Part shown: positions 37,141-50,440 of the stretch, piece by piece
Numbering within the stretch: the stretch's first letter is position 1
Layout: every line of letters starts with the position of its first letter
Assembly (NCBI GenBank): GCA_007844125.1
Contig: CM017563.1
Coordinates: 786,501-850,500 of the forward strand
DNA: 64,000 nucleotides
Direction: 5' to 3'
DNA from: Sinonovacula constricta
Lineage: Eukaryota > Mollusca > Bivalvia > Cardiida > Solecurtidae
Notes under the pieces: generated by a model
The model's input: the letters and a program-made list of their open reading frames with translations, nothing else
What the model was told of the DNA's origin: nothing
Databases searched by the model: none
Translations under genes and position numbers: made by a program

Positions 37141-37584
37141 AACAGTCTCACAGTTATTATCAGGTTCAAGTTTTAGCTGCAGTTTTTATCAAACTTTAAT
37201 CATGCTGATAAGCACTTGACTAGTCTAATGATCCGTTTGTGACAACTCGTATTTGTAGGGAATCGACTGGGCATTTTTCGTGTATGTGCTTCCTAGTATG
37301 TAACATATCTGAACACCCTATAGATAACCTCAAAATCCTTTACACACAAAGATTTGGCACAGAACAACATACAATCACACGATGAACATCCACCCTGGTT
37401 TTACTTAACTGCTGGTGTGGAAAACTGCATCATTGGTCAGTTTGAAACAATAAGAGTTGGCATTTTGTTGCGTCATCGGGTATTTATAAGGTATTTAATG
37501 CTCTCTAAGGCTCGCAAGAATAATGCCTGTTGCAAAAGTCATTTAAGATTTGTAATTCAGCTCTTTTTGGTTTCCAATTGCCTC
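37141..37584. other. Gene-free stretch
   Basis: Unique AT-rich sequence between the 69-bp array and SINE-B. A 98-residue frame (37354-37650) runs into the SINE and is unlikely to be a gene. Confidence 0.4.
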
Positions 37585-37853
37585 CAGAAGGTCCCGTGTT
37601 CGATCCTGGGCCGCGACGTACCGAAGTGGTTAACACTGGTGATCATATAGCCCCCTTACCAATGCTCAAGCAATTACAAGTAGTTCCATGACAAGCTGAT
37701 CTGGTGTCAGGATAATGTGACTGGGTGTGTTATCATGGTAGGTATTCACGGCATGCTTTACACAGTGAAGGCATCACTATATATGCAACAAGTAGATACC
37801 GCTTCCATATAACTGAAATACTGATGGTCGGACTATAAACCCAATTTACTTAC
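37585..37853 (+). mobile_element. SINE-B copy 4
   Basis: Begins within the tRNA-like head at the B box (GTGTTCGATCC) and continues through CGCGACGTACCGAAGTGG, GTTCCATGACAAGCTGATCT, GTGTCAGGATAATGTGACTG and ATAACTGAAATACTGATGG to ACTATAAACCCAA. The A-box end is missing or worn. Confidence 0.8.
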
Positions 37854-38466
37854 AAAACTTTTTATTGTATAGGTGTATGATAACACCAATCTGATTAACC
37901 CATCTTCTTAGAACAGTTTCATTATGAGGTATCAACAAGATGGAGTTAGCACTGAGACATTTAGACAGCCGAATTTATTTTCAAGCACAAAATGTTATGA
38001 ACGTAGAAACTGATCAGGGAAGGGGTCAAAAAAAAAAAGAATGTTTTGATGCAACAAACGTACTAAAGGTTTGTTGTATACAAAGTATTTGTAAATGAAA
38101 ATTTCACTTGGAAAACCATGCCTATTTTAACTTGGTTGTTATAGCAAAGTACGCATGATGATGATGTTGGATGATGATGTTATTGTTGTTGATAATGAGG
38201 AAGTTGATAATCACCTTAAAACAATGGTTTAATGATTTAAAATTTTGTCACTTTAGACTATAGTATGGTTCTGTTAAAAAACATATAATACTATAATATC
38301 ATCCTAAACTTTGTTTTGTATGTTGTAAACTCAATGCTGGTGATTTTATATTTGTCATAATTATCAGATTATCAATGAGTGTTGTGTTGCAGAAGTTCGG
38401 TGACTACGGGTTCGGTGAGCTACAAAGTGTCGAGCATCCATCTGTCACAGCGCCACAACTTTGGCT
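37854..38466. other. Gene-free stretch
   Basis: AT-rich spacer with a short GATGATGTT-type simple repeat near 38157-38215. Confidence 0.5.
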
Positions 38467-39049
38467 CTGATGGGTACTACACATGTGCTGGGGCCTTTCC
38501 TCTAGTATGACTGTGATGGTAACTACACATGTACTGGGGCCGTTCCTCTAGTATGACTGTGATGGGTACTACACATGTGCTGGGACCGTTCCTCTAGTAT
38601 GACTGTGATGGTTACTACACATGTGCTGGGACCGTTCCTCTAGTATGACTGTAATGGTTACTACACATGTGCTGGGGCCGTTCCTCTAGTATGAATGTGA
38701 TGTGTATTACACATGTGCTGGGGCCGTTCCTCTAGTATGACTGTGATGGTTACTACATATGTGCTGGCGCCGTTCCTCTAGTATGACTGTGGTGGGTACT
38801 ACACATGTGCTGGGGCCGTTCCTCTAGTATGACTGTGATGTGTACTACACATGTGCTGGGACCGTTCCTCTAGTATGACTGTGATGGTTACTACACATGT
38901 GCTGGGGCCGTTCCTCTAGTATGACTGTGATGGGTACTACACATGTGCTGGGACTGTTCATCTAGTATGACTGTGATGGTTACTACACATGTGCTGGGAC
39001 CGTTCCTCTAGTATGACTGTGATGGTTACTAAACATGTGCTGGGGCCAT
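38467..39049. repeat. 46-bp minisatellite, about 13 units
   Basis: Units of the form CTGTGATGGGTACTACACAT GTGCTGGGGCCGTTCCTCTA GTATGA, 45-46 bases long, with alternating GGGTAC/GGTTAC and GGGGCC/GGGACC variants. Confidence 0.9.
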
Positions 39050-41459
39050 TCTAATGATCTAGACTTTCTCTAGTTCTTCTTTTACATGGTTTCTTATATA
39101 ATTAATTATGATAGCGTACTGTTGCAGGTAATTCATTTAATTCCAATTAAAATTAGTTATTTATAAGTCCAACTTTTATTCATGAGCCTCTTATGACCAG
39201 CGTGGGTGTTGGTGAATCTTTTTTTTCGGGTCAGTTTCTAAAAATACATCAAAGTTATTCACGTTAAACATGGAATCGTTGTTTACTTTGAAAAGGGGAA
39301 CCCATTGCAGAAAGGCAGGTAACCATAAAAGAATTATTTACCAAGTTAGGTCCCTTTTTGAACTTTTGATTGTCCGTATTTAAACAGCTAACATTATACG
39401 TACGCAGCGCTTATAATGTGAAGCATGCTTTCTACGAACAGTTCGAGTTTTAAATTGTATATATGGTTAAATATATAATTGTCACTGCACTTTAAAGAAA
39501 GGAATAAAAAGCACACTTGCGTTTTCTGTTTTACTGGCATATTGATAACAGTCTGTATAATTGGCTCATTGGCATATGGTACATTTATATTTATAAGACA
39601 TATAATTATCACATACATTATAGAATAGGAATTACTTGATTTACCTTTGGTTTGTAATGAGTTGTCTTTGTCCAAAGTAATAATCTGTGGCCTCTATTTA
39701 GATATTTAGACATATTTTATCAACATGGTTATGACATAAGTACATCATTACAGTCCACAGAAAAATATGTATACATTTAACAACCTTCACTAATGTCTTC
39801 TCTTTAATCAGTTAATACATAGTTTTCTCATTTAATATCGAGCATACCCATTTATTTGATGGTTTATGTTTAAAAAGGAGCAATAAAAACGACAAAAGGA
39901 TATAATCTATTTTTATTTTGTATGATTCTGAAATTCCAATATATGTCCTTATAAATATATAAAAAGCTTATATTTTTATGTGAAAATACATGTAGTGCTT
40001 ACGTAAGTATTTTCTACTGACATATTTAGAAATAACAAAATATTAAACACTGCATTTATGATGCATCCAAACAATCATAAATGACACGGGCTAAATCTTA
40101 AACACACTGTTTAAAGCTCATATTCATAAGACAGCCATGTTGAAGTAACACCGGTAGCCATGTTGAAGTCAAACCGAGGCTGAGAGCTCACATAGATAAT
40201 AGAAACACTTAGTATCACAGGCTCCTGTTAGCTCAGTCAGTAGAACATCAGTGGGACCTTTTAAACCAACATCTGTCTTAACGATTTTTCTGAATTGTTT
40301 CAAGGTTTTTAACAAGCATGTAAACAGACAAAAGAACTAAGCCATACTAACTATGATATATTTACACATGTTGACAAATATTGACTTTTTGTTGGTCTTA
40401 GTCTTTCATAAAAAAAAAATACCGTATTTTGTTGGATTAGTTATATATTAATTATATTGCACACATGGAAGAGTGAGAACCAAGCAGTTAATAAATCAAA
40501 CCCAGAGCTTTAATTTTTTATGGCAAAACTCGACTGACTGAACTAATTCTTGCGCATTTGTACACACTTCCCGAAATTGCCAAAGATAAAGCAACTCTCA
40601 CAACCTCGGTTGGTATCGGCTGCACAATATCATAAATATGGTCTATTATAATCAATAATCGGACAAAATCCACAAAAATCAAAATTTAAGGAAATAGAAA
40701 ACTGGATATATGGACCCATGAGGCCTCGCTTAGGACTAAATTGGTCTAAACGGTTGGACACATCTAAAGGATCGGGTGGTAGAAGGAAGAGGGTGGAGCC
40801 ATGAGATTTATTGTTTTGTTAATACCTTCAGATCGATGGCAGTGCAGTAAATCTTTTATTATCAAGTGTAACACTCAATACACATTCTAATTGGTTTAGT
40901 GCAATGTGACTTCCAAGCAGTATAGCATTCCTCTCTTACATTGGGGTGGGGCTTTTAGACTCTAGAAAAGGTCGATCATTGAAATGTATTTTACTCAAAT
41001 CTTACTATTCCCATTGTTACTGGATATACACATATCCACATCTAAGTTCATAAACATAATATAAAACAAAGTATAATATAGAATAAGAGATATACAGAAT
41101 TATGTAATATTCATCACTTTGTATTACAATAATACTGTATAATCTTCATGCGTAGATAATATAACAAGTACATACTTAAGTATATACTTAAGACATACTT
41201 GAGGAAATGTTTAAAAAACAAAAATGTTGCACGAAACAACTTAAAACATGATGGAAAACGTATGCCGAAACATAAATATTTCCTCATGTATATTTTGAAT
41301 TGCATACACCATCTCAATATATAAGCTAAACAGAAACATATTGAACATATTTTCAATAAGTTTGTTGTTTGATAGAGCGGCTACACTATACACATACACA
41401 TAAACAATACTATCTCATTATAATACTGTGGAATTTACACAATCAGTTTAGCCATTCAT
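39050..41459. other. Gene-free stretch
   Basis: AT-rich sequence. A tRNA-like head (TAGCTCAGTCAGTAGAACAT, about 40231-40250) may be the start of a worn SINE, but no B box follows. No protein-coding gene is recognised. Confidence 0.4.
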
Positions 41460-41910
41460 ACAATCTCACATATGAACCAGTTATGCACAATTACATTACC
41501 GGTAAAGCCGATCATAAAAAAAACAAACATTAAAACTGATCATAAATATTTCATGGCATCACGCACCATCATTTTCTAGCATATTATGCATTAAAAATCT
41601 CCAAATTTTTTAGCACATACTATTCTCCAAGTAAACAGTGTAGATTCACATCCAAATGGTCCCATCTGGATCACTTCAGGTGTGATCTTTACTTGCCTGT
41701 CAGATTAATTCACATCAATTATGCATGATTACATTACACATTATCATTATATAGCATATTATGTTATACATTTAAAAAAAACACGACCAAATTTATAACC
41801 ACATACTGTACTTCAAGTAAGTAAACTGTAATTATAATCCAGTTGGTCCTGTCTGGATCACTTCAAGTTGGATCTTTACTATTTGCCTAAGCTAGATCAC
41901 TTCACATTAA
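41460..41910. repeat. Diverged tandem duplication of ~210-235 bp
   Basis: Two similar blocks in direct order. Each runs from a TTATGCA(C/T)..ATTACATTAC phrase through TAGCATATTATG and CACATACT..CTCCAAGTAA to CATCTGGATCACTTCAGG / CTGTCTGGATCACTTCAAG. The first is about 41480-41710 and the second about 41720-41905. Confidence 0.6.
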
Positions 41911-42186
41911 GAACTTGATAAATGCAAAACACAAGTCTGGTTTAGTATCTGACTATGTACAATTTCATTGAAATACAAAAAGAAAACAATGCCCTTACGT
42001 TTAAAATAAAAAATTGCACTTGCTTTCAAGATGATGAATGTACAATAAATAAATACATGATACATAACAAAATCAATGCGAACACTTATATGTACATTAG
42101 GAGATATCAAAATGTTAAAAATATGCAAACAGAAACAATGATCAATGTAATTGCATTATAAAATGATATCATGCATTTAAATTACA

Positions 42187-42301
42187 TCACAGGGAATAAC
42201 TATGGTCATTATAGTGATGCCCAGTAATGTTTGCTGGGGGAAGAAGACCCAGACAAATGGCTGAGTATAACCACTGATGCACAGCAGTGCTGAAATGACA
42301 C
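42187..42301 (-). mobile_element. SINE-A copy 3, lacking the tRNA head
   Basis: Aligns with the tail half of SINE-A: CTATGGTCATTATAGTGATG, then GGGGGAAGAAGACCCAGACA and GATGCACAGCAGTGCTGAAA. On the minus strand this is a 5'-truncated copy. Confidence 0.65.
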
Positions 42302-43011
42302 TGAAATCACAACACTAATTCTAAACGAAAAATATGTCACTTATACCAGACGTTTGAAACAATTTTACACCAACAATTAAAAAAAATACTTTTACCACAT
42401 TAAAAATTTTGAAAAAATATATATACAAAAAAAGATATATATATATATTTAGCAAGTTATAAAAAAAAACACAGAAGACATCATTCATAAGTCGAAAGTT
42501 AAACAATAAAGAATAAACGTATACTACAAATTTACATGAGGCAAAATTGAAAAATAATAATGTTTTCTAAAGTGCTAATTAAAAAATTAAAAAACACATA
42601 CATATAAACATCAAGTAAATGTAATGAAGTATCTACATGAACATTGGAATATTAAAGACTTACACTGGAGGGTAAAGTAACGGCAATAAACTCAGTGGAA
42701 AAATTAAATGACACTGGAGGGTGATGTTATGGCAATAAACTAAGATTTCTTTGATGATGCTTAACTCAACAATCATGAATGTTTTATTAAAACTTGCAAC
42801 ATTAACGTAAATGATTCCCATTGGACAGTCTCAAGCATGTGCATGAAACCTCATTCTGGTTAAAAAAAACACTTAATATAACTTAAGTTGACAGGGTCTT
42901 GACCAGTTTTATAACCACTTTTTTTTGTTAAAATTCCCCTTTTCGTTAAAAGAGGCCTCAATTTATAGGTATCTTCTCGCAAAATCTTTTGGTTCTAATC
43001 ATATAGAAAGA
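42302..43011. other. Gene-free stretch
   Basis: AT-rich. A ~55-base direct duplication (ACACTGGAGGGTAAAGTAAC / ACACTGGAGGGTGATGTTAT) lies near 42661-42737. Confidence 0.5.
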
Positions 43012-43320
43012 GGACCATGTTGACCCTTAAGCCCTTTCCTGAGGACATGGGATTTTAGGAGGCTCATATCTGGCAACAAGTAATTAGGAGTTATTTACTT
43101 TAGAAAACTTTGGATTAGACCATTAGTGTGGCCACTGGGCTAATAACATTTTCTAGAATTGTACCTAGTAACCTACTAAATCAATGTGATGAAGTTCAAA
43201 ACATATCGAAGATTTCATACAACTGTCTGGTCCTGTTTGGTAAAGATTGTGCAATAAATGTGGCGTCCAATACTTGCTATGAAAGCACGTATGAGAGTGG
43301 ACCACGCCAACTAGTCAGGC
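43012..43320 (+). repeat. Element X, 5' segment
   Basis: Matches 55608-55890 over about 280 bases. Shared phrases include TTTTAGGAGGCTCATATCTGG, TAGGAGTTATTTACTTTAGAAA and AACCTACTAAATC. The tandem core of element X is not present here. Confidence 0.7.
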
Positions 43321-43527
43321 TACTTGTAAGATGCAATTTAGCAATTCATAAATGCTGACCATATAATGTTCCTACATCGAAGAACCGTGTGCAACTTAAC
43401 TTGGTAAAACGAGTCATTTTGTAACATTAAATATCTAACAAAGTTAACAATGCCATGAGCTATATTTATAAGGTTAAACAATTCAGCAGACAAAATGTTT
43501 AACATTTCCTTATGTAGCAACTACAAT

Positions 43528-44394
43528 GGTATATTTATATGAGCTAACAGACAATCAGGGTGGTATATTTATATGAGCCAACAGACAATCAGGATGGTAT
43601 ATTTATATGAGCCAACAATCAGGGTGGTATATTCATATGAGACACCAGACAATCAGGGTGTTATATTTATATGAGCCAACAGACATTCAGGGTGGTATAT
43701 TTATATGAGCCAACAGACAATCAGGATGGTATATTAATATGAGCCAACAGACAATCAGGATGATATATTTATACGAGCCAACAGACAATCAGATGGTATA
43801 TTTATTTGAGCCAACAGACAATCAGGATGGTATATTTATATGAGCCAACAGACAATCAGGATGGTATATTTATTTGAGCCAACAGACAATCGGGATGGTA
43901 TATTTATATGAGCCAACAGACAATCAAGATGGTATATTTATATGAGCTAACAGACAATCAGGGTGGTATATTTATATGAGTAAATCAGGATGGTATATTA
44001 ATATGAGCCAACAGACAATCAGGATGATATATTTATATGAACCAGCAGACAATCGATGGTATATTTATAGGAGACAACAGACAATCAGAATGGTATATTT
44101 TTATGAGCCAACAGACAATCGGGATGGTATATTTATATGAGCCAACAGACAATCAGGGTGGTATATTTATATGAGCCAACAGACAATCAGGGTGGTATAT
44201 TTATATGAGCCAACAGACAATCAGGTGGTATATTTATATGAGCCAACAGACAATCAGGTGGTATATTTGTATGAACTAACAGACAATCAGATGGTATATT
44301 TATATGAGCCAACAGACGAGCAGGATGGTGTATTTATATGTGCCAACAGACAATCAGGATGGTATATTTATATGAGCCAACAGACAATCAGGAT
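43528..44394. repeat. 34-bp minisatellite, about 26 units
   Basis: Units GGTATATTTATATGAGCCAA CAGACAATCAGGAT, 33-34 bases long, with partial units where pieces are missing. The length is not a multiple of three, so open frames through it are short. Confidence 0.92.
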
Positions 44395-45393
44395 ATTTTA
44401 ACATATAAAATACAGACATGTATAAACAAACCTCAAATCTAAAATAAAATGCATTACGACTAATACTAACCTATACCTTTAACGGACCAGGTTACATTTT
44501 GCGTAGGTATATGCATTTTGCACAGACCTACACAATCACTACATACTTGCACAGTTTTTGACATATACTGTATTGGTGAGCTTTAACTGCTTGAATATTT
44601 AAAAAAGGCTTTGCGACACTTCCGATTCTCTCAACATAAAGACAACTCAATATTTTAAAGGACAACAAAAGAAAACATAATATTCTTAAGGACACGTTAC
44701 ATAAACTCTAGAGATCAGAGAAAACATTTGAATGAATTATTCATTGTAGTCTAACAAAAGCTTTACATTTTTTCAATAAAATGTAACGAAATGCAAATCT
44801 TACCAACTGCAATAAAGTATCAGAATATGATCTCATCGAAAATTTATCAGCAAGATCCAAAAGAGTCACTTTAATCACAAGGTAGGGTTTTATACATGTG
44901 AAGCCTTAATATTTTAAACAAGTAAATAAACACAAATATATCACTTAGCAAGATCTTTCACCAGCTGACATCTTACCGTAAATAATTTTGAAACGTATTG
45001 CAAATTCTGGTAATTATAATGAAAAGGCATAGCAACAAACTAACATGCAAAATATTAACAAACCTGGATATATTTGGATATATGAGGAACATTGTGAACA
45101 TTTTCTATCTAATAAAAACAACTTCTAATTCTGACAAGGAGTTTATGAAAATGCCCCTAAACAAGTCTCCTAATTTACTTCGCGTAATTAGATAAATTTA
45201 AGGTAATTGTTTACAATACAAAGAAGGTATGTGGATGTTTTCATTAGGATTATTGTTCATATGTAATTTGTCATCATGGCAAATTTATATTTATGGCATT
45301 TCAAATATAAATTGGGCATTTTTAGTTGGAAATGAGTGGACTTAATCGATGATTTCTTTCCACAAAACAATTGGAATATCGTAAGGTGACATT
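44395..45393. other. Gene-free stretch
   Basis: AT-rich, with no recognised gene or repeat. Confidence 0.45.
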
Positions 45394-45891
45394 TTAAAGG
45401 TGGTATCTGACAGTTTGCTTATATCAAATGCATGAAACAATACATTATGTACGTTTTTGGGAATGTGGGCATACTTTCTATGTAGTCTCGTAGTATAGTC
45501 TAAGCAAGGACGATTTTGAGCACTAACTCAATTTTTAGACAGTATAAATTGTTAAACAATCACTCTATATGTCCATTCTTTCAAAATCTTTAAATACGAT
45601 TGATGGAGACTTCTGCTAAAATGGATATCGTCACCACAGACATTCCCAGATGACAACGTGATCTCAAAAATATGTGGTCACGTGGTTTACTAAGTTTAAA
45701 TATAGCTAACTGTGCAGCGAGGTTCCAACAGTAAATATATATATAATGACGAGGGGAATGTTATGCTTCACATCTCACATAGATATAGGACATCAATGAG
45801 CAATATTCCATGGGATCTTTGTACGTAACAATAATTTTTTGGTTGTTTGAGAGAAAACAATGGAGTCCAAACAGTCAGATAAAACCTTTAA
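45394..45891 (-). mobile_element. MITE-1 copy
   Basis: TTAAAGGTGGTATCTGACAG at the left and CAGTCAGATAAAACCTTTAA at the right. The internal order is the reverse of the + copies (CAAATGCATG block first, GTGGTCACGTGG block later), as in 11388-11889. Confidence 0.8.
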
Positions 45892-46387
45892 GTGAGGTAA
45901 GTCGGCCCTTTTTGATCCATTTAATACGCGTTCAGTGTGCATTTTTGTGCCAGAACGATAACATTGGACCTTCTGCATATTCAAGCAAATTAGTTTGTAT
46001 GGAGTCATAAAGTCGTTCAACAATCAATATAAATTGTAAAAACAATTATTTGTAAAATGCCTCAGTTTGTGTGTGGATGGTCACACATTCAGTTGAGTGT
46101 ATTTTGTTATATTACAAACTCGTTAAACATGACAAGTATTTATGTCATAAATATCTGCTAAGTACACAGAATATACATGGTGATATGTACAAAACACTTG
46201 GCTTTCCAAATCAAACTTTGAAATGAAAAGATATCCTTTGGACAAAATACCTCACACCATTTTTGAAAAGATTAAATTTGCAGCCTTGAAATATATTTTC
46301 ATCAATTTTACAGCCTGAACAAACAATCCTACATCAAAACTCTCTAAATTTACATTGCATATCATGCTGCTTATATAAATAATTTTA
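45892..46387. other. 3' flank of the NACHT gene
   Basis: AT-rich region downstream of the minus-strand NACHT gene. It would hold the 3' untranslated region, but I could not fix a polyadenylation site. Confidence 0.4.
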
Positions 46388-46565
46388 AAAACATTAAACA
46401 TTCATTACTTTCATGTTCTGTGCAGTGACTATTTTCCAAACATCTTCGATCTTGTGTTTCCAGTCTTGAGACACTTTTCATCAGAGAAACTATTCCATCA
46501 TGTTTTTTTCTATTTTAATGTCTTTGAGAGTAAGATCCTTAATGAATGGCCTCATCACATGCAGC
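46388..46565 (-). pseudogene. Decayed last repeat unit of the NACHT gene
   Basis: Sequence past the stop codon still aligns with the 237-base repeat units. Compared with the intact units it has one extra base near 46580, which creates the stop at 46568-46566, and two extra bases in the T-run at 46502-46508. Together these restore the original frame, which stays similar to the repeat until a TAA near 46385. The remnant is thus an untranslated or mis-framed repeat. An assembly error in homopolymers is the alternative. Confidence 0.75.
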
Positions 46566-47990
46566 TCACTGATGGACATGCTTTTTAAGATTAATCATGT
46601 CCAGTCTAGTAAGCTTTGACAAATCTATATTCAAGTAACATTCATTACCTTCCTCTTCTCTGCAGTGAATATTTTTCATACATAGTCCACCTTTTGTTTC
46701 CAGGCTTGAGACAGTTTTCATCAGAGAAACTATTCCATCATGTTTTTCTATATTAATGTCTTTGAGAGTGAGATCCTTAAAGAATGGTCTCATCACATGC
46801 AGCTCACTGATGGACATGTTCATAAGACAAAGCCAGTCCAGTCTAGTAAGCTTTGACAAATCAATATGCAAGTAACATTTATTACTTTCATGTTCTGCGC
46901 AGTGGATATTGTTCATATATATATCATCAAGTGTTTCCAGGCTTGAGACACTTTTCATCAGAGAAATCATTCCAACATGTTTTGCTATTTTAATGTCTTT
47001 GAAAGTGAGATTCTTGATGACTGGTCTCATCACATGAAGCTCACTGATGGACATGTTTTTAAGATGAAGCCAGTTTAGTCTAGTAAGCTTTGCCAAATCT
47101 ATATGCAAGAAACATTCATTAATTTCATGCTCTGTGCAGTGAATATTTGCCATATTTATTTTATCAAGAGTTTCTAGGCTTGAGACAGTTTTCATCAGGG
47201 AAACTATACCATCATGTTTTTTTATTTTAATGTCTTTGAGAGTGAGATCCTTAAAGAATGGTCTCATCACATGCAGCTCACTGATGGACATGTTTATAAG
47301 ATAAAGACTGTGCATTCTAGTAAGCTTTGACAAATCTATATGCAAGTAACATTCATTACTTTCATGTTCTTTGCAGTGAATAGTGTTCATAGATATATCA
47401 TCAAGTGATTTTAGGCTTGAGACACTTTTCATTAGAGAAACTATTCCATCATGTTTTCTTATTTTAATGTCTGTGAGAGTGAGATCCTTGATGACTGGGC
47501 TCATCACATGCAGCTCACTGATGGACATGTTTTCAAGAATAAGCCTGTCCATTCTAGTAAGCTTTGACAAATCTATATGCAAGTAACATTCATCACTTCC
47601 ATGTTCTGTGCAGTGAATTTTGTTCATACATATATCATCAAGTGTTTCCAGGCTTGAGACACTTTTCATCAGAGAAACTATTCCATCATGTTTTGCTATT
47701 TTAATGTCTTTGAGAGTGAGACTCTTGATGACTGGGCTCATCACGTGCAGCTCACTGATTGACATGTTTTCAAGTTTAATAATTCTCAGTCTAGTGAGAT
47801 TTGACAAATCCATATGAAGGAAATATTCTTTACTTGTATCTCCTGAGCAGTGAATATTTCTCACCTGGTTTGTACATTTAATGCTTGTAACACTTTCCTG
47901 CTGTTTTATCATATTTACTGTGAACTCTCTTTTTTCACATCTGACGTTTCGACAAAACAAATAATTTAGGGATTCTGCTTTAGCAATATT
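46566..47990 (-). repeat. Array of 237-bp coding repeats in the NACHT exon
   Basis: The phrase CTCACTGATGGACATG (plus strand) recurs at 46565, 46803, 47040, 47277, 47514 and 47751 (there CTCACTGATTGACATG). The spacing is exactly 237 bases except for 238 in the last unit. Each unit encodes 79 residues around MSISELHVM, LTLKDIKI and SLMKSVSSLETLDDI, so one unit holds about three LRR-like turns. The high similarity between units points to recent expansion or gene conversion. Confidence 0.9.
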
Positions 47991-49879
47991 CGACAACGGC
48001 TCCATCATGCCATCACATGTGTAGATTTGAATGTCATCCAATATAAGAGTGAATAGTGTCGGACTCACAAGCAATGAATCAAGTTTTAGGTAATGAAGAA
48101 ACAAATGTTTCAGACCACAGAGCTCTGAAAGATCTAACACACAATTTTCACCTTTCGTGTGCAGGATTTCCTTTTGAAACATTTGTGATATAATGTTAAA
48201 GAAGCATCTGCAATAAAAAGACCCATTCAATGCCGCTGGGATTAATCCGTCAATATTCAGTCGTGATCTGAGCAATGAATTACATGAGCTGAGCAATGAC
48301 TCATAATCATAAGTGGGAAAGGTAATGACTCGTACTTCTACTCTAGGACAGTGTCCGTTCTGATTCAAACTTTCTATGCAACATCTCATCACAACAGTCT
48401 GTAACCTTTCTTTTACAATATCCTCAGGATCCCAAATGTTATCTTTGTCATAGGTGCCTGCAAGAAAACTCTCTAACAGTTCTTTAGATACTAAAGGCCA
48501 AATCCCACTTAGAAATATAAAAATATCTTCCCTTTCATAAATATTAGTCTTTGTCAGTCTAAATTTCTCCAAAGGAAGGCTGCAAAGCCAGCCCATATAC
48601 AATGCAACAAAATATTCGTGAAATGTCTTGTGCAGAAACGAAATGCTTTTCTTCTTACAAGTCATATTTGGAAGAATATTTTGTCTCAGAATACCGACAT
48701 TCAGACATATTTTCAATTGATCATATGTTAGTCCAACTGTTGAATTAAAAACCAACTGCATTCCATTTTCATCCATGGCTGTGGTAAATGCCAACTCTCC
48801 AACTGCTTTTAGAATACCCTTATACTGATTACATTTATCTTTTCCTTTAAACACTTCCGGTGATGTAATAGTTGTGTCATCAGAAATATGTCTAGCCTGA
48901 CTTAAAAATCTCACACCTCCTCTCTTCTCTGCATTTTCGAAGCAGAGCTCAATTATATTGGTGTAGACCTCAGTCGTCGACTTGCCAAAGTCCTGCCTAT
49001 CAAACCACAAACAGATAAGATACTTGAGGAGAATTGGTATCGTTTGCATCTCAATCAGACCAGCCTTTGATAAGCACTTACTAAAATCATCGTAGGTCCT
49101 CTTCATATTTAATTGTTTGTTGAAATAAGATATCAACTTCTCACCAAATGTAGGAATGCTTTTAACCCCATGAATGTCTATCTTCATATCCATTTCGGTG
49201 TACTTTAATCGCAATTCCTCTAGTTTCCAGGGTCGTGTGGTTGTCATAATTGTATAATTTAAGTTAAGATCTCTTTCTGGAACTCCATCACTAATAAATG
49301 GCATGTTTGATCTTCCTTGTGCTGTCCATTCATCTAACCCATCGAGGATTATCAAACATTTTCTTGATGCTTGCTCAAATAGTTTATGCAGGAGCGACTC
49401 TGGTTTAAAGCGGCTAAGAATTTCATTGTTAGATGCAATGTACTTCAGAAGCTGTGACACTATCATATCTTGAATATCATGTTGGTCACTTGCATGTCTC
49501 AGTGAAATATAAAATAGAATGTCATACTGCTTGAGAGCCATCTCTAAATCATCATTAGGTTCATCTGCTTGACAAGCCTTACACCAGCTGGACAAAATGG
49601 ATTGACAAAGAGAGGTTTTCCCCATACCCGCTTCTCCAGTGAAGTATATATTGTAGCATTTATGTTTATCCTTAGGAAAAATATCCCAAAGATTAATGAA
49701 CATTTTGTTATCAGATGTTGGCATACAAAGAGCTCTGTGGTTGACCAGCTTCAATTCTGGTTCAGCATAGATGTCATCGATATCAGTCTCGCAGCCTGAA
49801 GATGCAGTAGCAGTGACCGGAGACTTCATGTAATACTTTGTGTAGTACTTCACCAGACAGTTTTGTAGCTCAGACAAGT
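46566..49879 (-). CDS. NACHT NTPase with LRR-like repeats, large 3' exon of the HEPN-NACHT gene
   Basis: An uninterrupted exon of about 1104 codons. It follows an acceptor CTTCATTTCAG, with the AG at 49881-49880. The two bases AC at 49879-49878 complete a codon begun in the previous exon. The open frame has a Leu codon (TTG) here, so the protein does not start at this point. Counting that Leu as 1, Walker A GEAGMGKTS is at 81-89, Walker B CLIILDGLDEW at 174-184, a sensor-like TTTRPW at 212-217, and the FLHKTFHEYF motif typical of the region after a NACHT domain at 414-423. From about residue 690 to the end there are 79-residue LRR-like repeats. NACHT proteins act as NTP-driven oligomerising sensors or scaffolds in the cytosol, and the repeats would be the sensing part. 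The ligand is unknown. The final unit is cut short by a frameshift. Downstream exons cannot be excluded. Confidence 0.88.
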
Positions 49880-50440
49880 CTGAAATGAAGAATATGTAAA
49901 ACAGCGTGAATTGTAATAATCAGAACTTTGTTTTTTTATAGGAAAGTGCTTGAAAGCATTGAGTTTTTGTATGAACAAGTGAATCAAAATTAGTTGCTTA
50001 TTTTTGTAAATTGCCACTTCCAATATCGTGTTGAGATTTATTCATTTAAAGAAGAAAATGAAGGATATATCTGCTACGGCAATGTTTTACTTATTTACTC
50101 GCACACTTTAGCAAGAGTCCTGTTTAAAATAGCATTTAAATCTAACATTTTCTTTATGGGAAGAAAACATTTTAATGAACATTTTTGAGAACAATGCTAC
50201 TGTTGTTGTTGTTGTTTTTTCTCACAAAATTATGAGTAAAGAATTCATGATACAGATGACAGATAATGCTGGTGACATTATAACATGCTGGTCACATATA
50301 ACTAACACCATTTTCAACACCTTGAGGTATCTCTGTATACTTTGCAACAATATCACTACCAGATTGTTAATCAGGGTTTCAACAAAAATCCTGGTAATTA
50401 GATTGTTTTATGGCGGGTGGGCGGCGTTAAACAGAGGGTT
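49880..50440. other. Intron of the HEPN-NACHT gene, unique part
   Basis: Start of the 10.3-kb intron between exons 49879 and 59619 (minus strand). It includes the polypyrimidine region TATTCTTCATTTCAG. No other feature is seen. Confidence 0.55.

Noticed and set aside
40228..40262. tRNA gene start (TAGCTCAGTCAGTAGAAC)
   Set aside because: No cloverleaf or B box follows within the expected distance; at most a worn SINE head.
47383..47817. Plus-strand frames inside the NACHT repeat region
   Set aside because: They are shadows of the minus-strand coding repeats and repeat with the same 237-base period.
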